DNA of 53,148 nucleotides, taken from assembly GCA_015680685.1 (NCBI GenBank), contig MNCI01004504.1:968113-1021260 (forward strand), in the 5' to 3' direction. The DNA is from Gnetum montanum (lineage: Eukaryota > Streptophyta > Gnetopsida > Gnetales > Gnetaceae). The stretch's first letter is position 1. Each line of letters opens with the position of its first letter. The notes under the pieces are model-generated. The model was given only the letters and a program-made list of their open reading frames with translations. It was not told the origin of the DNA and made no database searches. Both the position numbers and the translations under genes were made by a program. This document shows positions 22,013 through 34,100 of the stretch, one piece after another.

Positions 22013-22084
22013 ATCATTATATAATAAAGCCAATGCCTTAGCCTATCCTTAATTTTCTTTCCTTGATTTCCTGATTTTTGATGG

Positions 22085-22260
22085 ACTAGTTGGGACCACC
22101 ACTTGGAGTGATGGTAAGGTGCTTATTTCTCAAGTCATAAGACCTGGGTTTGAGCATGGGCATGGTCACTCAAAAAAGGTTAAGCTCTCACTCATCCACT
22201 AAGCCTTCTAGGATGCTACCCCTGATGCTACCCCTGATTGATAGAGGAATTGAATTTGAT
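22085..22260 (+). mobile_element. tRNA-derived SINE-like unit
   Basis: A pol III box A-like GATGGTAAGGTGC (about 22110) is followed about 35 bases later by a box B-like GGGTTTGAGC (22146). This is the spacing of a plant SINE head derived from a tRNA. Two copies of GATGCTACCCCTGAT follow at about 22212-22240. The 3' end is not defined. Confidence 0.4.
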
Positions 22261-23529
22261 TGATGTCCTTGACTGTGGGATATGATTACTGTTATGATGA
22301 TTGCATTTGATTGATTGTGTATGATTTTTGGGTGCTGGGTGCTGGAGGCTATTTAAAGAAAGGGGAAGAGAGCTGTGTATGTACAAGGCACAATTCAAAA
22401 TTAATAATCACATCTGCCTGCTCTTCCATAGATGTTTACCATGTAAATCCTTATCTCCTATTCTATTTTCTTTTCTATTGTAAGTTTGAATTTTATGGTT
22501 CTGGTTTGTTAGTGGCTACACATTCCAGTGAAACATGGAAACTCATAGGGTGATATTAGTGCGTTAAAATATATCATTTCAGTTGGTACATTGATTCATA
22601 TTATTTAAAAAATCACTTAAATTAGGTTTATAGCTTTACATTTTTTTTACAGTGCACAATTTATCATTCTGGAATGAATAGCTTGCAAACATTTTGATGC
22701 TGTTTGTTTAGATGTCTTTTTGATTTTTTTCAAATAATTGAAGAATTTTATTCCCTGATTGCATAGATCTTCTCTGCCACTGCTTGTAAGTGTGATCCCG
22801 GAAGTTGTGCATCTGATGATAAAAATGCCTGCTAGTTCAACCTGTGCTTGGACCCATGAGAAATTTTCTGCACCTTGTTTTTAAAGATTCCTTGATAGGT
22901 TTTCTTTTAAAAAATCCACCTGTGAGTATATGCTAGAAATGATAAAAAAATTGATTTCTAAAATCTATATGAAACTGAAATTGTTATTGCTATTTTTAAA
23001 AGTGATCATACCTCTGTTTTTGGAAATTAGTGAAGGCCAATCAACTATCTTTATGTACATTTTTTTTGTTTGTAAAGTTTGAACCATTGCATGTCAAAGG
23101 TGAGGCTCATAAAGTTTGAATCCTTAATATGTTTTTAAAGTTGAGGTTTTAATGTTTTACAGTAAACTCATTTTTAATGGTTAAACATCTTGTAAAAGGT
23201 GGGCTTTATAATATAACCATTTTGAGGTCCTTGGGTTTTATTTAAGTTAAAACAAGGAGATGTGCAACATAAAAAAATGTGACCATGTTACCGTGTGTGT
23301 GCCTTTACAATCTCATACTGGATGTATTATTGTTGTATGAGTGGTATGAAAAATGTGAAAAGGCTTGGTCTCTTATGCTAGAGGTATTGTTGAAAAGTTT
23401 TGGATTTTAGCCTGTAATCTCTATTTTGATGATCAATTGAAGATCAGTTGTTGCTCCTTTAATGAAAAATTTCTTTGTTCCTTTCATCAATGCATTTGCA
23501 TCTATCTCGATTTGTGAATCTATTAATGA
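22261..23529. other. Intergenic or upstream intron, nothing recognised
   Basis: AT-rich sequence with no supported coding region. No exon of the ABC1-like kinase gene was recognised here. Whether this is intron of that gene depends on where its earlier exons lie. Confidence 0.4.
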
Positions 23530-23690
23530 AACTGAAACTGATTTTTTACTTACATCCATTAAGACACTCTTGGATCTATTGGATAGAGCAGTTTCAGAAA
23601 TTTTTTTATGGGAATTTTTTTGTTTAATTCATAACTCAGCATTGTCCATTGGAATTGAACCTATGATTTGAGTTTCTATGCCAAGGTTAT
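23530..23690 (-). mobile_element. SINE-like repeat, copy 1
   Basis: About 160 bp matches 39541-39692: ACTGAAACTGA(TTT), TTACTTACATCCA, TCTATTGGA, TTTCTTTTATGGAAATTTTTTT-like sequence and AATT(C/T)ATAACT. The reverse strand has a box B-like AGGTTCAATTCC. The second copy has clean ends, which supports a real mobile unit. Confidence 0.5.
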
Positions 23691-23861
23691 TAATAATTAC
23701 ATTATTCTCTTATGCTATTTGCTAGTGAGACTTAGTTTACTTAGAGCATGTGATGTGGTTGTGCAAATCACAAGTTCAATCCCAAGGGCTATGCTGAAGT
23801 ATGTGCTATCGTGAGGCATGGTAAAACTATATGTTCAAGAGGTGTTTGGTGGAGTAGATAG

Positions 23862-23973
23862 CCAGTCATAACTATCATTGTCAAATCATTTTCCTACCTA
23901 TGTTTATGGATGTTAGGTTGACAAATTGCCATGAAAATTATTGTTCATTCATCTACTTACATTCAGGACTATT
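23862..23973. repeat. Short tandem repeat split by LINE 4 (left part)
   Basis: Units of about 55-60 bp contain GCCA(G/A)(T/C)CATAA...ATTATTGT(C/T)...ATC(A/T)...CCTACTTACATTCAGG. They occur at 23862-23973 and again at 25523-25615, on both sides of LINE 4. The LINE therefore landed in a small tandem array. Confidence 0.6.
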
Positions 23974-25499
23974 TTCTTTTAAGAAAATATCATGCAGTTT
24001 ATATTACAAAAGCAAGTTACAAAAGCGGGGTTGGGGAAGGAGAGACCCCTGCCGTAGAGAACCAAAACCAAAAGAGCATGGGGTAGGATTCCCAAATGCT
24101 AGTTTGTACAAGGGTAGAGGGAACAAACCCCAAACACTAGCAAGAGAAGGACCACTTAGGGCTGTAGCAAATGGCTCACATTTCCATCAAAATCGGGACC
24201 CATAAAACCATGAACTCTGACAAGGGTACACCTAGAAAATGACAAAAAACAACTCATATGGGGAAAGGTAGAGTTTTGCAACTGTAGGAGGAAAACTCCT
24301 ATTTATGCACCTTGTTGAAAATTTTCCTTTCTTCCTTAGAGGCCATAAATCCTACAAAATGCTGAAAATTGATTTACCTTTCCTTGTTTCGGTCTTGCAT
24401 GTGCTTCGCTAGGCATTGCATCTTGCCAAGATGCAATGCGCACAATGTTAGTTTGATGTTCTTTCTGAGGTTGTCCCATGACATATCCTTGTTAATCTCC
24501 ATGATAGAGTATGGGTAGTTGCTTGCTTTGAATTGTAGTTTGGTGTTGGAGGCGAGTCTTATATTGGCGCTCTCTCATGTTCTTCTCTTCCAGAAATTCC
24601 TTTGCATGCTTGAAGGACTCTTCATCCTTTTGTTCATGTTCCTCCTCTCTCTATAGCTGCTCCTTGAGTTCTTCTTGGATGTGCTCCTCAAGAATGCTTT
24701 GCTAGATAGCCTCTTCCATTTCTTGCTATTGCCATGTTTCATGCTCCCTTTCTTGTCTCTCCTTCTCTTGCAACTTGTGTGCATTCTCCTTGCACTCCTT
24801 CTAGGATTGTTCTTCAGCCCTCACTCGCTACTCTACCTCCTAGACAACCCTGGCCAGATAAGCCTTGAAACTGTCCTTCATGGCCTTCAGGGTTGACTCT
24901 CACTTCATTTCCTTTTTGAGGACCACCTCTCTCTCCTAGAGTTGCTTTTGCCACTAATGTTCCTGCATCTTGTCCCAGTTGGCCAACTTGTCTAACATCA
25001 TCTCCAACTTTTGTGAAGAGGAACATGTGGAGACCCCCTCCCCGAGGAGGTGGTCTTCGTAGCAAATGAAGATGTTGATCCATGCTCTCTATGTTTCCTA
25101 GTGTAGACCTGAGCAAAAATGCTAGTGCGACGCTCCAAAGGGCCAAGATTAACCTTGAATGTCTCCCTTGCCACCATTGTTGAAGAACTGCCAAAAAGAA
25201 TCTTGGAAGGTTAATAGGCCTTCCCAATTGCAAATAGTGCAAAAAGGCAAAGTGGACCCCTTGCAACTTGGACAAGTTTCTTGACTACACAAAATAACAT
25301 TCAACAAGCTTGACTACTACTTGCTAGAGAAGGGGCAGCTGTGACCGGGGGACCTGACCACTATCCATTTTAGGGATATTTCCTTGAAGAAACACTACTG
25401 CATCTTGGAGCCCCTTGGTTGCAAGTAGGATAATCTCCCCAGTCCGTGGAATGAAAAGCTATGCAGAAATAGCCTCTTCAAACAACTGAATACACAAAG
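23974..25499 (-). mobile_element. L1-type LINE 4, strongly 5'-truncated
   Basis: A 1.5-kb minus-strand LINE carries only the C-terminal extension and 3' end. It is flanked by diverged target copies ACATTCAGGACTATT (23959-23973) and ACATTTAGGATTATA (25500-25514), 12 of 15 bases alike. Its identity rests on the match of its coding segment to LINEs 3 and 5. Confidence 0.65.
24390..25499 (-). pseudogene. LINE 4 ORF2 C-terminal extension fragment
   Basis: It opens within FEEAIS (about 25499-25475), followed by GEIILLATKGLQDAVVFLQG, IPKMDSGQVPRSQLPLL, LQGVHFAFLHYLQLG, INLPRFFLAVL and GRHSRLILALWSVA (about 25265-25130). Then comes a Lys/Glu/Arg-rich, coiled-coil-like region (24784-24575) and YPYSIMEINKDMSWDNLRKN (about 24523-24465). 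This is the best-preserved copy of the first block, open from 25275 to 24814 in one frame. No known domain is recognised. Its role in the LINE life cycle is unknown. Confidence 0.55.
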
Positions 25500-25624
25500 A
25501 CATTTAGGATTATAAATTGATAGCCAGCCATAAAAATTATTGTCAAATCATTTGCCTACTTACATTCAGGGGCATCAGGTAGACAGCTGGCAGCAAAAAT
25601 TATTGTGAAATCATTTATCCATCT

Positions 25625-25672
25625 TAATGGGTTATCCTATGTTGCTGGGATAAAGGCAATTGTAATGATGAT
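25625..25672 (+). mobile_element. RTE-type LINE/SINE 3' tail (weak)
   Basis: GGGTTATCCTATGTTGCTGGGATAAAGGCAATTGTAATGATGATGAT-like sequence ends in ATG repeats, as plant RTE tails do. It is short and diverged. Confidence 0.3.
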
Positions 25673-26289
25673 GATTCTGTTGGATGTGCTATTTTAATAG
25701 AGACTTTAATGTGCATTCTATAACAAGACATTTCCATTCCATTATTTTGTAATTTGGAGGTGGAAGACAGAGTTCTTTTAGACAGGTTATTATAAGCTAT
25801 TTATTTATGGTGAAATTTTTTTTAAGTATAAATTGCTGGGATTGAACTTATAATAGGATTCAAGTCACAAATTTTACCAACAAGGCACATCTTTTTCCTT
25901 TTGAAAATGGTTGGGAATTATATTATAGAAAAAATTATTCAAACAAGGGAGCGGGAGGAGGAACCCTCATTGGAGGGGCAAACCCCCATGTGAAAGAAAA
26001 TAACTAGCCATTGGTTTTTTTTTTTGGGNGGTATTGGGGTCATGAAGGTTAGAATTTTTGAAAAGGGTCCTCGTCTAGGGAGATATGGACTACTAATTAG
26101 TATTATCATAGCCAGAACCACAAAATCTGGGGAAACAAGTACAAAAACCATGGTGGTAACAACAACATTGGACCATCAAAGAGGACAAGGAAGTTTAGTG
26201 CAAGCGCATATAGGCTGCTCTTGCATGTGGATGGAATCCAAAATGCTTTGGTAGATTTCAGATTGGACATCCTTAAAAATCCTTGTACG

Positions 26290-27000
26290 TCTTCTTCTAT
26301 TAGGCCTAGGTCTTGGTATCTAGGTGCCTATCTTTATTAGGGTGGAGGCCACTAGATGTGATTTTGATATGCCTTCATAGCCTAGACTAGGAGGCATTCT
26401 TATTGATGCCCATGACCACATAGGGGCATCTGCCAGTCTTGAACCGACGCCAAGCATTAAATTTATGTGCGGCTTATGAACATTCTTGCAGTTGCTCCTC
26501 TTTGCAAAGGTTCTTAGCCGTTTGGGCCATTTCATGTGCCTCCTTGAGCCACTATTCATCCTTCTCTTTGCGGATGTCTTCCTTGATTTGTTCTTGAAGT
26601 TGCTCCTCCAATGGGTTATGGAGTATGGCCTCCTGAATCTTTTGATGTTCATCCTCCTTTGCTTATGCCAAGCAATGAAGTTCCTCCTCCTATTGACGTT
26701 GGATGTCTTATTGTTCCCTCCTAGTGTGTGTCAATGCCTTAACTTGTGTTTTGACCTCAACGATGGCTTGACAAAGGTCAATAGTAAATTTCTCCTCAAG
26801 CTCCTTGTGGATTCTATTTTTAGCCTTAGCAAGTTATCCTTGAAGGAGCTTGTGTGAACCCAAACTTGAAGGTAGATCCTCAGAGGTCTCCTCCTCACCA
26901 TCCCCATAGTTAGAGTTGGAGGAATGGAGGAGGAAGCCTCAATAGGAGGCCAATGCTATGCTGGTCCCTCTAGGTGGCCTTGCACCAGTCTCATAATGCA
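26290..27000 (-). pseudogene. LINE 5 coiled coil and CPYVVM block
   Basis: This continues ORF2 of LINE 5. Charged, Glu/Lys/Gln-rich heptad-like sequence (about 26900-26480) is followed by WRRFKTGRCPYVVMGINKN (about 26455-26400), then RHIKITSSGLHPNKD (about 26365-26315). It aligns with the ends of LINEs 1, 3 and 4. Frames shift at least twice. Confidence 0.5.
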
Positions 27001-27007
27001 CCATTGT

Positions 27008-30000
27008 GTTAGGATGAGCCTAGAGTGTCGACCCCTCGTACCTCTTCGCAAGGTAGCTAGAAAAACTTAGGGAGGTTAACTTGCCAACCAAGTTGTAGGC
27101 ATTGTAGAAAAGTGAAATGTGCATCTTGGAGCTTTCAAATGTTGCCCGATTGGATAAAAAATCTATCCACCAAGTCTTTCGCTTCTTGCTAGAATGTTGA
27201 AAACACTGACTTGGGCACTTGGCCACTAGCAGTTTTCAGGATAGGGCCATCAAAGAATCCCTTTTTGTCATGCAACCCCCTTCCAGTGGGAAGTATCATT
27301 TCCCCAACTAATGGGAGTCCTAGATACATTGCAATAGCCTCCTTCATGAAGGTAATCTAGGTCCCTTGAAATTGAGTGTGGTCCCCTTTTTTGGGGGGGG
27401 GTGTGTCTTCATGGAGAGAGAAGGGGGAAGCAAGTCTAGTAACATACCAAATTGGAGCAGTAAAGGAGCAGAGCAAGGTAAAGTAATGCTAGGTTTCTTC
27501 CTCTACTTGACAAAGTTGGCACGTCACATTACTAGGGAGGCTATGCTTATAGACAAAGGCCCGAAATGGGAGTGTGCCTTGGAAAATGACCCAAATGAAT
27601 ATCTTGACTTTCTTAGGTAGTCAACCTTTCCAAATCCTCCGCCACCTTAGAAGAGATCCGTACTTCACTTGCATAACATCATGTGGGTGTGTTGTTGGCT
27701 AGTGAATCAGGCCTCTTAGGGTACGAGTGTGCAAACATAGGCTCCTTCATAGATGGGAATCATGGGTTGATGCAACCCAAAGTTGGTCCAACTTCATTAT
27801 GGAAATCCATGGTGCTTCCTTAGAAATGTCATTTAGGATGCTTTTGATCAAGTTATAATGAACTAGCATGATTGAGTCCTCAAAGGTTGGCACCCCTAGG
27901 CCTCCAACACATTTGGTCTAGTGGTTTTGTCCTAGCAAACAAGATGTATTCTGTTGCCTCCTTTTCTTCCAGTCTAGATAAAATGTCTAATGATTTGATT
28001 CACCTTAGCAACAACCCATTGAGGCGGTGAGACCACCAAAGAAACGTATCTCACCATCACAGCAAGAATAGAAGAGGCAAGCAACATCTTCCCCTTACTT
28101 GTGAGAAATCTAGAAGTCCAATACTCTAGTTGAGTTTGAATTTTCTGTAGGAATTGAGACCAAGTGGCATTATGGTGCCACACATACATTGGTATTTCTT
28201 GGTAAAATTCCTGTAGAGTCGCCTAACTGTTCCCAAGATTTTTGCAAATTCTCCCCTTCTTGTCTATCTTTGTATGTATAAAGTGGGCTGTTGACTTTCC
28301 CTAGTTCACAACTAGTCCCAACTCCATCGACATGCACCCAAGAGCTCTTGTAATGACCTCCACTTGGGACACCATTGCCTTCATTGTTAGGATAGTGTTG
28401 TCCGCATCATCGTTGGCAATGTAGGTGAATCCTCGTATTTCTAATCCCATAATCCCTTTAGACCTATAATAGAGATTCATCATATCCATAGCAAGGATAA
28501 AAAGGTAGGGTGAAAGTGGGTCTCCCTAGTGCAACCCATGCTAGGGGAGGAAAACCCCTAGATCTTCCCATTAATGTCGAAAGAATAAGCCATTGTGGCT
28601 TGATGGTGGATACACATGTTAACAAATCGGGGGTGAAACCCCTTCTGCAGCGTTATCTCCATTAGTGCCTTATAGCTAATAGTGTCATAGGCTCCAATAA
28701 TATTGAGATTAAGGACCATACCTAGGAATTTGTCTTTGTTAACAAAGTGCATGATCTCATGAAGTAGGAGAATTTGGTCTTGTATATACCTCCCCCTTAG
28801 GAAACCAGCCTACTAGGCCCCTACGAGGGAGGGCATTAAGGGTCACAACCTACCTAACAAGGATCTTTGTGTATAACTGAAGTAGTGTATTACATACCCC
28901 AATGGGTTTGAAACCAACAAGTCCAAAGGGGTCCCTGTTCTTTGGCACTAGGATGATTTTGGAGCAGTTTATCTCATTCTGTATTTACCCTTGCCTGATG
29001 TTTAAAGCATCTAGGATGTTGTCCCCCATGATGTCAAAGAAATCTTTCAAAAACTCAATAGGCCAATTGTCAGGTCCTAGGGCCCTCCCAGGTTTCATGG
29101 ATCTAATGGTATCAAGAAATTCATGTTTTGTGAAAGGGGCAAGGAGCTAGTAGTTATCGTCATGGCCAAGCACTCGATGGATGGGAATGGTGATGTTATG
29201 AGTATATTCTTCTTTAGATATCTCACCAGAAGTTTTGTATCACATGTGCCACCACCTTTGGATCATAGACAATGATGTTCCCATCTCTAATAGAGTACAC
29301 CCTCTTAGTTCCCTTGGCTGAGTTTGCAATAACAAAGAAAAATTGTGTTTCTGTCCTTGTCTCTTAGCCATCTAACTCAAGATTGCTCCCTCCAATAGGC
29401 TTCCTCCTTTGCTATTAGCTGTTGAAGTTCAGCAAGTATGTGATGTTCCTCATCATCCAGTAGTTCCCCCCACTTTTTGTTGCTCTTGCACCACTTGCAA
29501 TTTCCTTTACATCTCCCCTTTTTGAGTACTTTTCTGCCATCATTGTGGTCTTGGTAGGATATGCAGGCCCTGTTTTAGGAGGCCTTGAGAGTCTTTCCAA
29601 TTGGGGTAGGAGGCCTAGATATGCTCTACCAATTCCCTAAGCCAACCCTTCCCAAGCCATGTCTTCTCAAAACAAAATTGTAGAGTAGCAACATAGTTTC
29701 CCTCTTGATTGGAACAAACCAATGCTTGGTCGTCCAGTGCATGTCTTTCTTGTGCTGTAATAAGAAGACTTGTGCTCATGATAAGTGCTGAGCCTACCCA
29801 AACCTGATCGATCCTAGAGAGCACCTAGTTAGATTCTTTCTTCCTATTACTTCAGGTGAACTAACAACTCTGTATTTTGAGGTCCATAAGGTCAAAATTA
29901 TATAAGAATTTGAAATAGTCCAGGCTTCCCAAAGGCTCCTTACCATTGCCCTCAAGTTTCTCCTAGTCATCCAGCCTTTGATTGAAGTCCCTGATCAGTA

Positions 30001-30372
30001 TCCAGGTGTTATAGTCAAGAATCTTGGCCGCAACTTGATGTAGTTCCTATAGGCAATCAATCCAGCTTTGGGGCTTGTAGAAATTATTGAGCTAGATGCC
30101 CTGTGTTGGGAGGTATGTGGTGATGCTCTAGTTTGAGTTGGCAAGGAACTCAATCAGCATTTGGGAAAGGGTTGTAAGGCCCTCAGCTCTTTCATGACAA
30201 TCCACAAAAACAGTCATCTAGCTTGGCCATCCCAAGAGGTCCCTCTAGGCTGTTTGGAGTTTAGTCTCTTGAAGGCAACAACATTGCATCCATCTTGTTT
30301 CACCAGATCTCTTAGGGTATGTCTCTTATATGGGGTTCCTTGGCCCCTGCAACTCCATGAGAGGATCTTCAT
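27008..30372 (-). pseudogene. LINE 5 ORF2 (endonuclease, RT, zinc-finger region, extension)
   Basis: The start MKILSWSCRGQGTPYKRHTL at 30372 is the L1 endonuclease opening; LSRIDQVWVGS...QERHALDDQALVC lies at about 29820-29715. The reverse transcriptase (about 29150-28300) keeps GPDNWPIEFLKDFF, LNLNIIGAYD (first catalytic Asp lost) and a scrambled YADD (ANDDADNTILT). A zf-RVT-like part KIFIWVIFQGTLPFRAF...CQLCQVEEET at about 27615-27470 runs in the same frame into FMKEAIAMYLGLPLVGEMIL, GRGLHDKKGFFDGP and SGQVPKSVFSTF (27350-27200). That shows the extension was part of ORF2. Stops, mostly single TAG codons, interrupt it. Confidence 0.75.
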
Positions 30373-30720
30373 TGTCTATTGGTAGACCTCTTCTTGTACA
30401 CATCCTTAAGGGTCTATTGAATACCTAAATCAAGCTCCTACCTTGTCTTCCTATCCCTTAGTCATACAGAGACAACCAACTGTGTTTCTTTGTCTTAGCA
30501 CAGACTTTAAAGCCATCATTGTCCTCCCCCAGGATAAGTGCCAAGTCCTACTGCTCCTCCCACTCCCACTCCCATGCTTCTGAAAATAGTTTCAAGCATT
30601 TTGCATGAAAATTCTTTTAACCAGGTTAAGAAGATACTGAAAATCAACAAATCAAGGAGCAGGAGCTTTTGAAAACATGGGAGAATAAAAAATTCTTACA
30701 AGAATGACAAGGCACACCTT

Positions 30721-31053
30721 TTTGAAAATGGTTGGAAAAAGCCATTTTCTGCCTAAATGGTTAACATTTAGAACACACAGCCAACTAATAATAATTATCA
30801 TTATTGTCATCATAATCTGATCAAGCTCTAAATATTTGAGTAGATGATATGTTAACTCACTTTCTATGCAATTTGCTGCATCCTAATTAAATAATACAAT
30901 ATGCTTATACTTTTTTTAAAAGAACATTTATAAGACGTAATGTTATTGAGTGATTGCTAAAGTTCTGATGAATGGTGACCCAAATGAGGGTAATTGGGGT
31001 GATTGGTGCACGTTAACCATTTTTCAGTTAATTTTTCTTGCTTGCTATTGCAG
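30721..31053 (+). other. Intron sequence upstream of first visible ABC1K exon
   Basis: No coding potential. It ends in a pyrimidine-rich TTTTTCTTGCTTGCTATTGCAG, a good 3' splice site at 31053. Near its left end it contains another LINE-like 3' end (CCAACCATTTTCAAAA on the minus strand, about 30723-30736). Confidence 0.6.
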
Positions 31054-31181
31054 AGAAATTCAACAAACTTGTTTACCAATACCCAATTCGTATTCCAGAA
31101 CGGTTTTCTCTTGTAATCCGTTCATTGCTGACACAGGAGGGCATATGCTTCTCTCTTAAGCCTGATTTCAAGTTTCTTGAG
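31054..31181 (+). CDS. ABC1K1: ABC1K1-like exon a
   Basis: 128 bp, entered in phase after one base of the previous codon. It encodes KFNKLVYQYPIRIPERFSLV through SLKPDFKFLE. Splice sites are TTGCAG at 31053 and GAG|GTAATA at 31182. Confidence 0.85.
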
Positions 31182-34100
31182 GTAATAATTCTCATTTTAT
31201 TGCATTGCACTAGGAGAAATTTAAGCTACTGTTGGAAAAAATTTGTTGTTACCTGATTAGCAGGCAAACTGAACAAATTATCCTTTTTGGACCTATCAAA
31301 AGCATCTTAGTCTTGAACTTTTAAGATATTTCTTTTAAAAAGATGGTGCAATCATGATTTCTCAGAATGTGTGTTCAAATACAGATAAATTTCCTTTATT
31401 CCCATCTATAGCATGCAGTCTATTGTGTCGTAGAATTTCTTGTTACTTGGTAAAAAATATTTTTTAGAGGCAGTTAAAATAAAATTTTAAAAGGACTGTG
31501 TGAAAATGTCTCAGATAGCAAAATTCTAGTCTGTCTTAATTTAGTTGATTTAGGATACTGTCACATTATCCTAGCCTTATCCCAACTACCTGGGGGTTGG
31601 TCATATGAATTCTTCTCTGCCATTCATTTCTATTAAGAGTCAAATTACATTCTGTTGACTGTTGATTTAGCATATGAGTTCTTAGAAAAGAAAGTTTCAT
31701 GTCTATGTTAATGAATTTGGCCTTGATAGAATATCATTTTGGTTGTTTGTTAATGCAGTGTGATGATATGTATATTATGTCATTTTGAGACGTAATGCTT
31801 GTTAAATTTGTTTCAGGTAGCATATCCATATGTCGCAAAGCGCCTATTGACAGATCCAGATCCAGCACTTCGAGAGCGACTCCTTCAGGTTTGTTAGCCC
31901 AGTCATGAATTCATGCGTTAAAGTTTCTCTCTTAGTAGGCACTACACACAACAACACTGTTGTGCAATCTGGCTTGACCTTTCCTAAACGATATTTTTAC
32001 TTCATGAAGGTTCTCTTTAAGGATGGTATATTCCAATGGAAAAGACTGGAAAATCTCATTGTATTGGCAAAGGAGCAAGTTGCAATTATGAATCGAAATC
32101 CAGCTCTCCAAGACACAAGCAGGTGAGCTTAAAGAATATTGTGGCTACCCTTGTTATCACTTGGGATTAATTTTTCACTCAAAATTTTTGTTAACTAGAA
32201 TTGCATTTCCATATATACCTTATTGTTTCTTCATCTGAGCTCTCCATAAATTCCCAATAGTGTCAATTTCCTTGTTAGATCTGCCCTTCATTCTTGTATA
32301 GTACTTTCCTATTTCCTTACTATGTCAACATCATATTGCATTTATGCTATCAACTTGGGATGATTTGTTAAGAATAGGCAGGTGATTTAACAATGGCTTT
32401 TACTATCTACATGACCCTGACTTGGACACATGTTTTTTCTGTGTCCATACTAGGCTCATGTGAACTTGAACCTTGAAGTTAATGCCTTCTAAGCAAACTC
32501 TGTAGTGTTTAAGTCAAGATTAATCCATTTTTATTTCTTTTGAACAAGTGACGAGATTGTATTAATAGAATAAGATTTGAAGTACAATGAGATTAGTCGT
32601 GGGATCTTAATAATCAGCCAAGATGATAGGATGAAATTTATAATGAAAGGTTTAAAAATAAAATAATCGTCTCAAGATACCAATATGATCCTAATTTTAG
32701 AAATAGCAAAATTTAATTGTGCAATGTTCAAAGACTGCAAATTTTTAATTAGATTGTATCACTGGGGATCATGTGAAGTGATGAAGTGCAATCAGGTTAT
32801 TTCCTTCTCGATTAATGTCATGGCTGAGTGACGCTAAGCGATAGTCACAGAAAATGAATTTTATGAAGCTGATCTTGTGCCATTCAAATTCATTTCATTT
32901 CAAACTTTTGATCAATCTGCATGAAATCTTTAATATAACAAAAATTTATCAATGATCTGATCAAATAATGAGCAATTCAACGTAGATCTAAACGTTATGG
33001 ATTAAAACAAGCTTGGAATCTTTAAAGAATGGTTTGAACTTGAAAATAATGAGATTTGATGCATTTGATGTTAATGGTTCTTAGAACCAGCGGAAATTTA
33101 ATCAAACTAGAGATATATGAAATGATATACACAAGAACTTGTGAGATCCAAAGCATTAATATGAAATCAATGTGAAATAAGAATGAACTGTGAGCGATGT
33201 AAAAAAGAATGAGAGATTGTAAATTTGTGAGATTAAAATGTGAGAGAGTCGCGAGATTGCGAGAACATGAAAGAAATCCTTAAGAGAAACTTCAAATCTT
33301 CTTTCTTCTATTGCTGAAAAGGAAAGTCTTCTACAAAGAGCTTGAATAATGAAACTTGAGGAATGAACTTGCCAACACTTGGTACGAGGGTAGGCACCTC
33401 TATGTATAGTTTTGATTAACCTTTTAAAGTCATTTTGGGCATGCTTCGTGACCATTACATACATGATGCACATTTTCTATTTATGGAACATTTATTACAT
33501 GCTATATAACTATTGACCTACCATGACTTGGAAATTAAAATGACCAAGGACTAGAAGTGACAAAACAATATAAAGAGATAAAATGAAAATGAAACAAGCA
33601 TCCCATTCATACTATATGTGACAGTTCCTCCTTTGGTGCATAATGGGGATGATTACATATAGGCTTGTTTTTATTTGTTATCTTTATGATGCCAATTTCT
33701 TCTACATGTTGGTAAAGCTTAATTGCATGAATAGGCTTGGTGAACATATTAGCCAATTGATCTTTGGTCTCCAAATATGTCTATTTGATAGTGCTTTCGT
33801 TAACTTCATCTTTTATGAAATAGTACTAGAGGCTTATGTGCTTTAACTTCATATGAAGTACATGCTCTTTTGATAAATCAATTGCCGATGTATTATCATC
33901 AAATAATTCAATGGGAGTGCATACCTCAAAACCAAGGTGGGTGAGAAGCTTCTTGAGCCATAAAATATGTTGGAGACTGATGAGGCATCTAGTTGTAATT
34001 TTGTGTTACTTTGTAAACTTGGACATATAGAGCTCTGTGTGCACTTAACCTTATAGTCTTGTTTCAGAGTGTGGTGGTGCATCCTTGGTGTTGCCACACT

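Larger units (their letters stand above)
25894..30706 (-). mobile_element. L1-type LINE 5
   Basis: A 4.8-kb minus-strand LINE is flanked by a 14-bp duplication, ACAAGGCACATCTT (25880-25893) and ACAAGGCACACCTT (30707-30720), with one change. The 3' end reads TATAATTCCCAACCATTTTC then A-rich sequence on the minus strand, as in LINE 1. ORF2 starts at 30372. Sequence 5' of it (30380-30706) is a short piece of the ORF1/ORF2 junction, so ORF1 is lost. One ambiguous base (N) lies at 26029 beside a T run. Confidence 0.8.

Noticed and set aside
23735-23800. tRNA-like stretch with GTTCAATCCC
   Set aside because: A box B-like word is present, but no cloverleaf or acceptor pairing could be made, so no tRNA gene is called.
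26029-26029. Ambiguous base N
   Set aside because: A sequencing or assembly uncertainty beside a T run, not a biological feature.
27366-27620. 84-codon + strand ORF
   Set aside because: Antisense of the LINE 5 zf-RVT-like region, where the minus strand reads KIFIWVIFQGTLPFRAF.
25880-30745. 30-bp target duplication around LINE 5
   Set aside because: The inner part of the repeat is the LINE family's own 3' end, so the duplication is taken as 14 bp.
31905-32126. 73-codon ORF with its own ATG
   Set aside because: Only its second half is real, as ABC1K exon c; the first half is intron read-through and its ATG is not a start.
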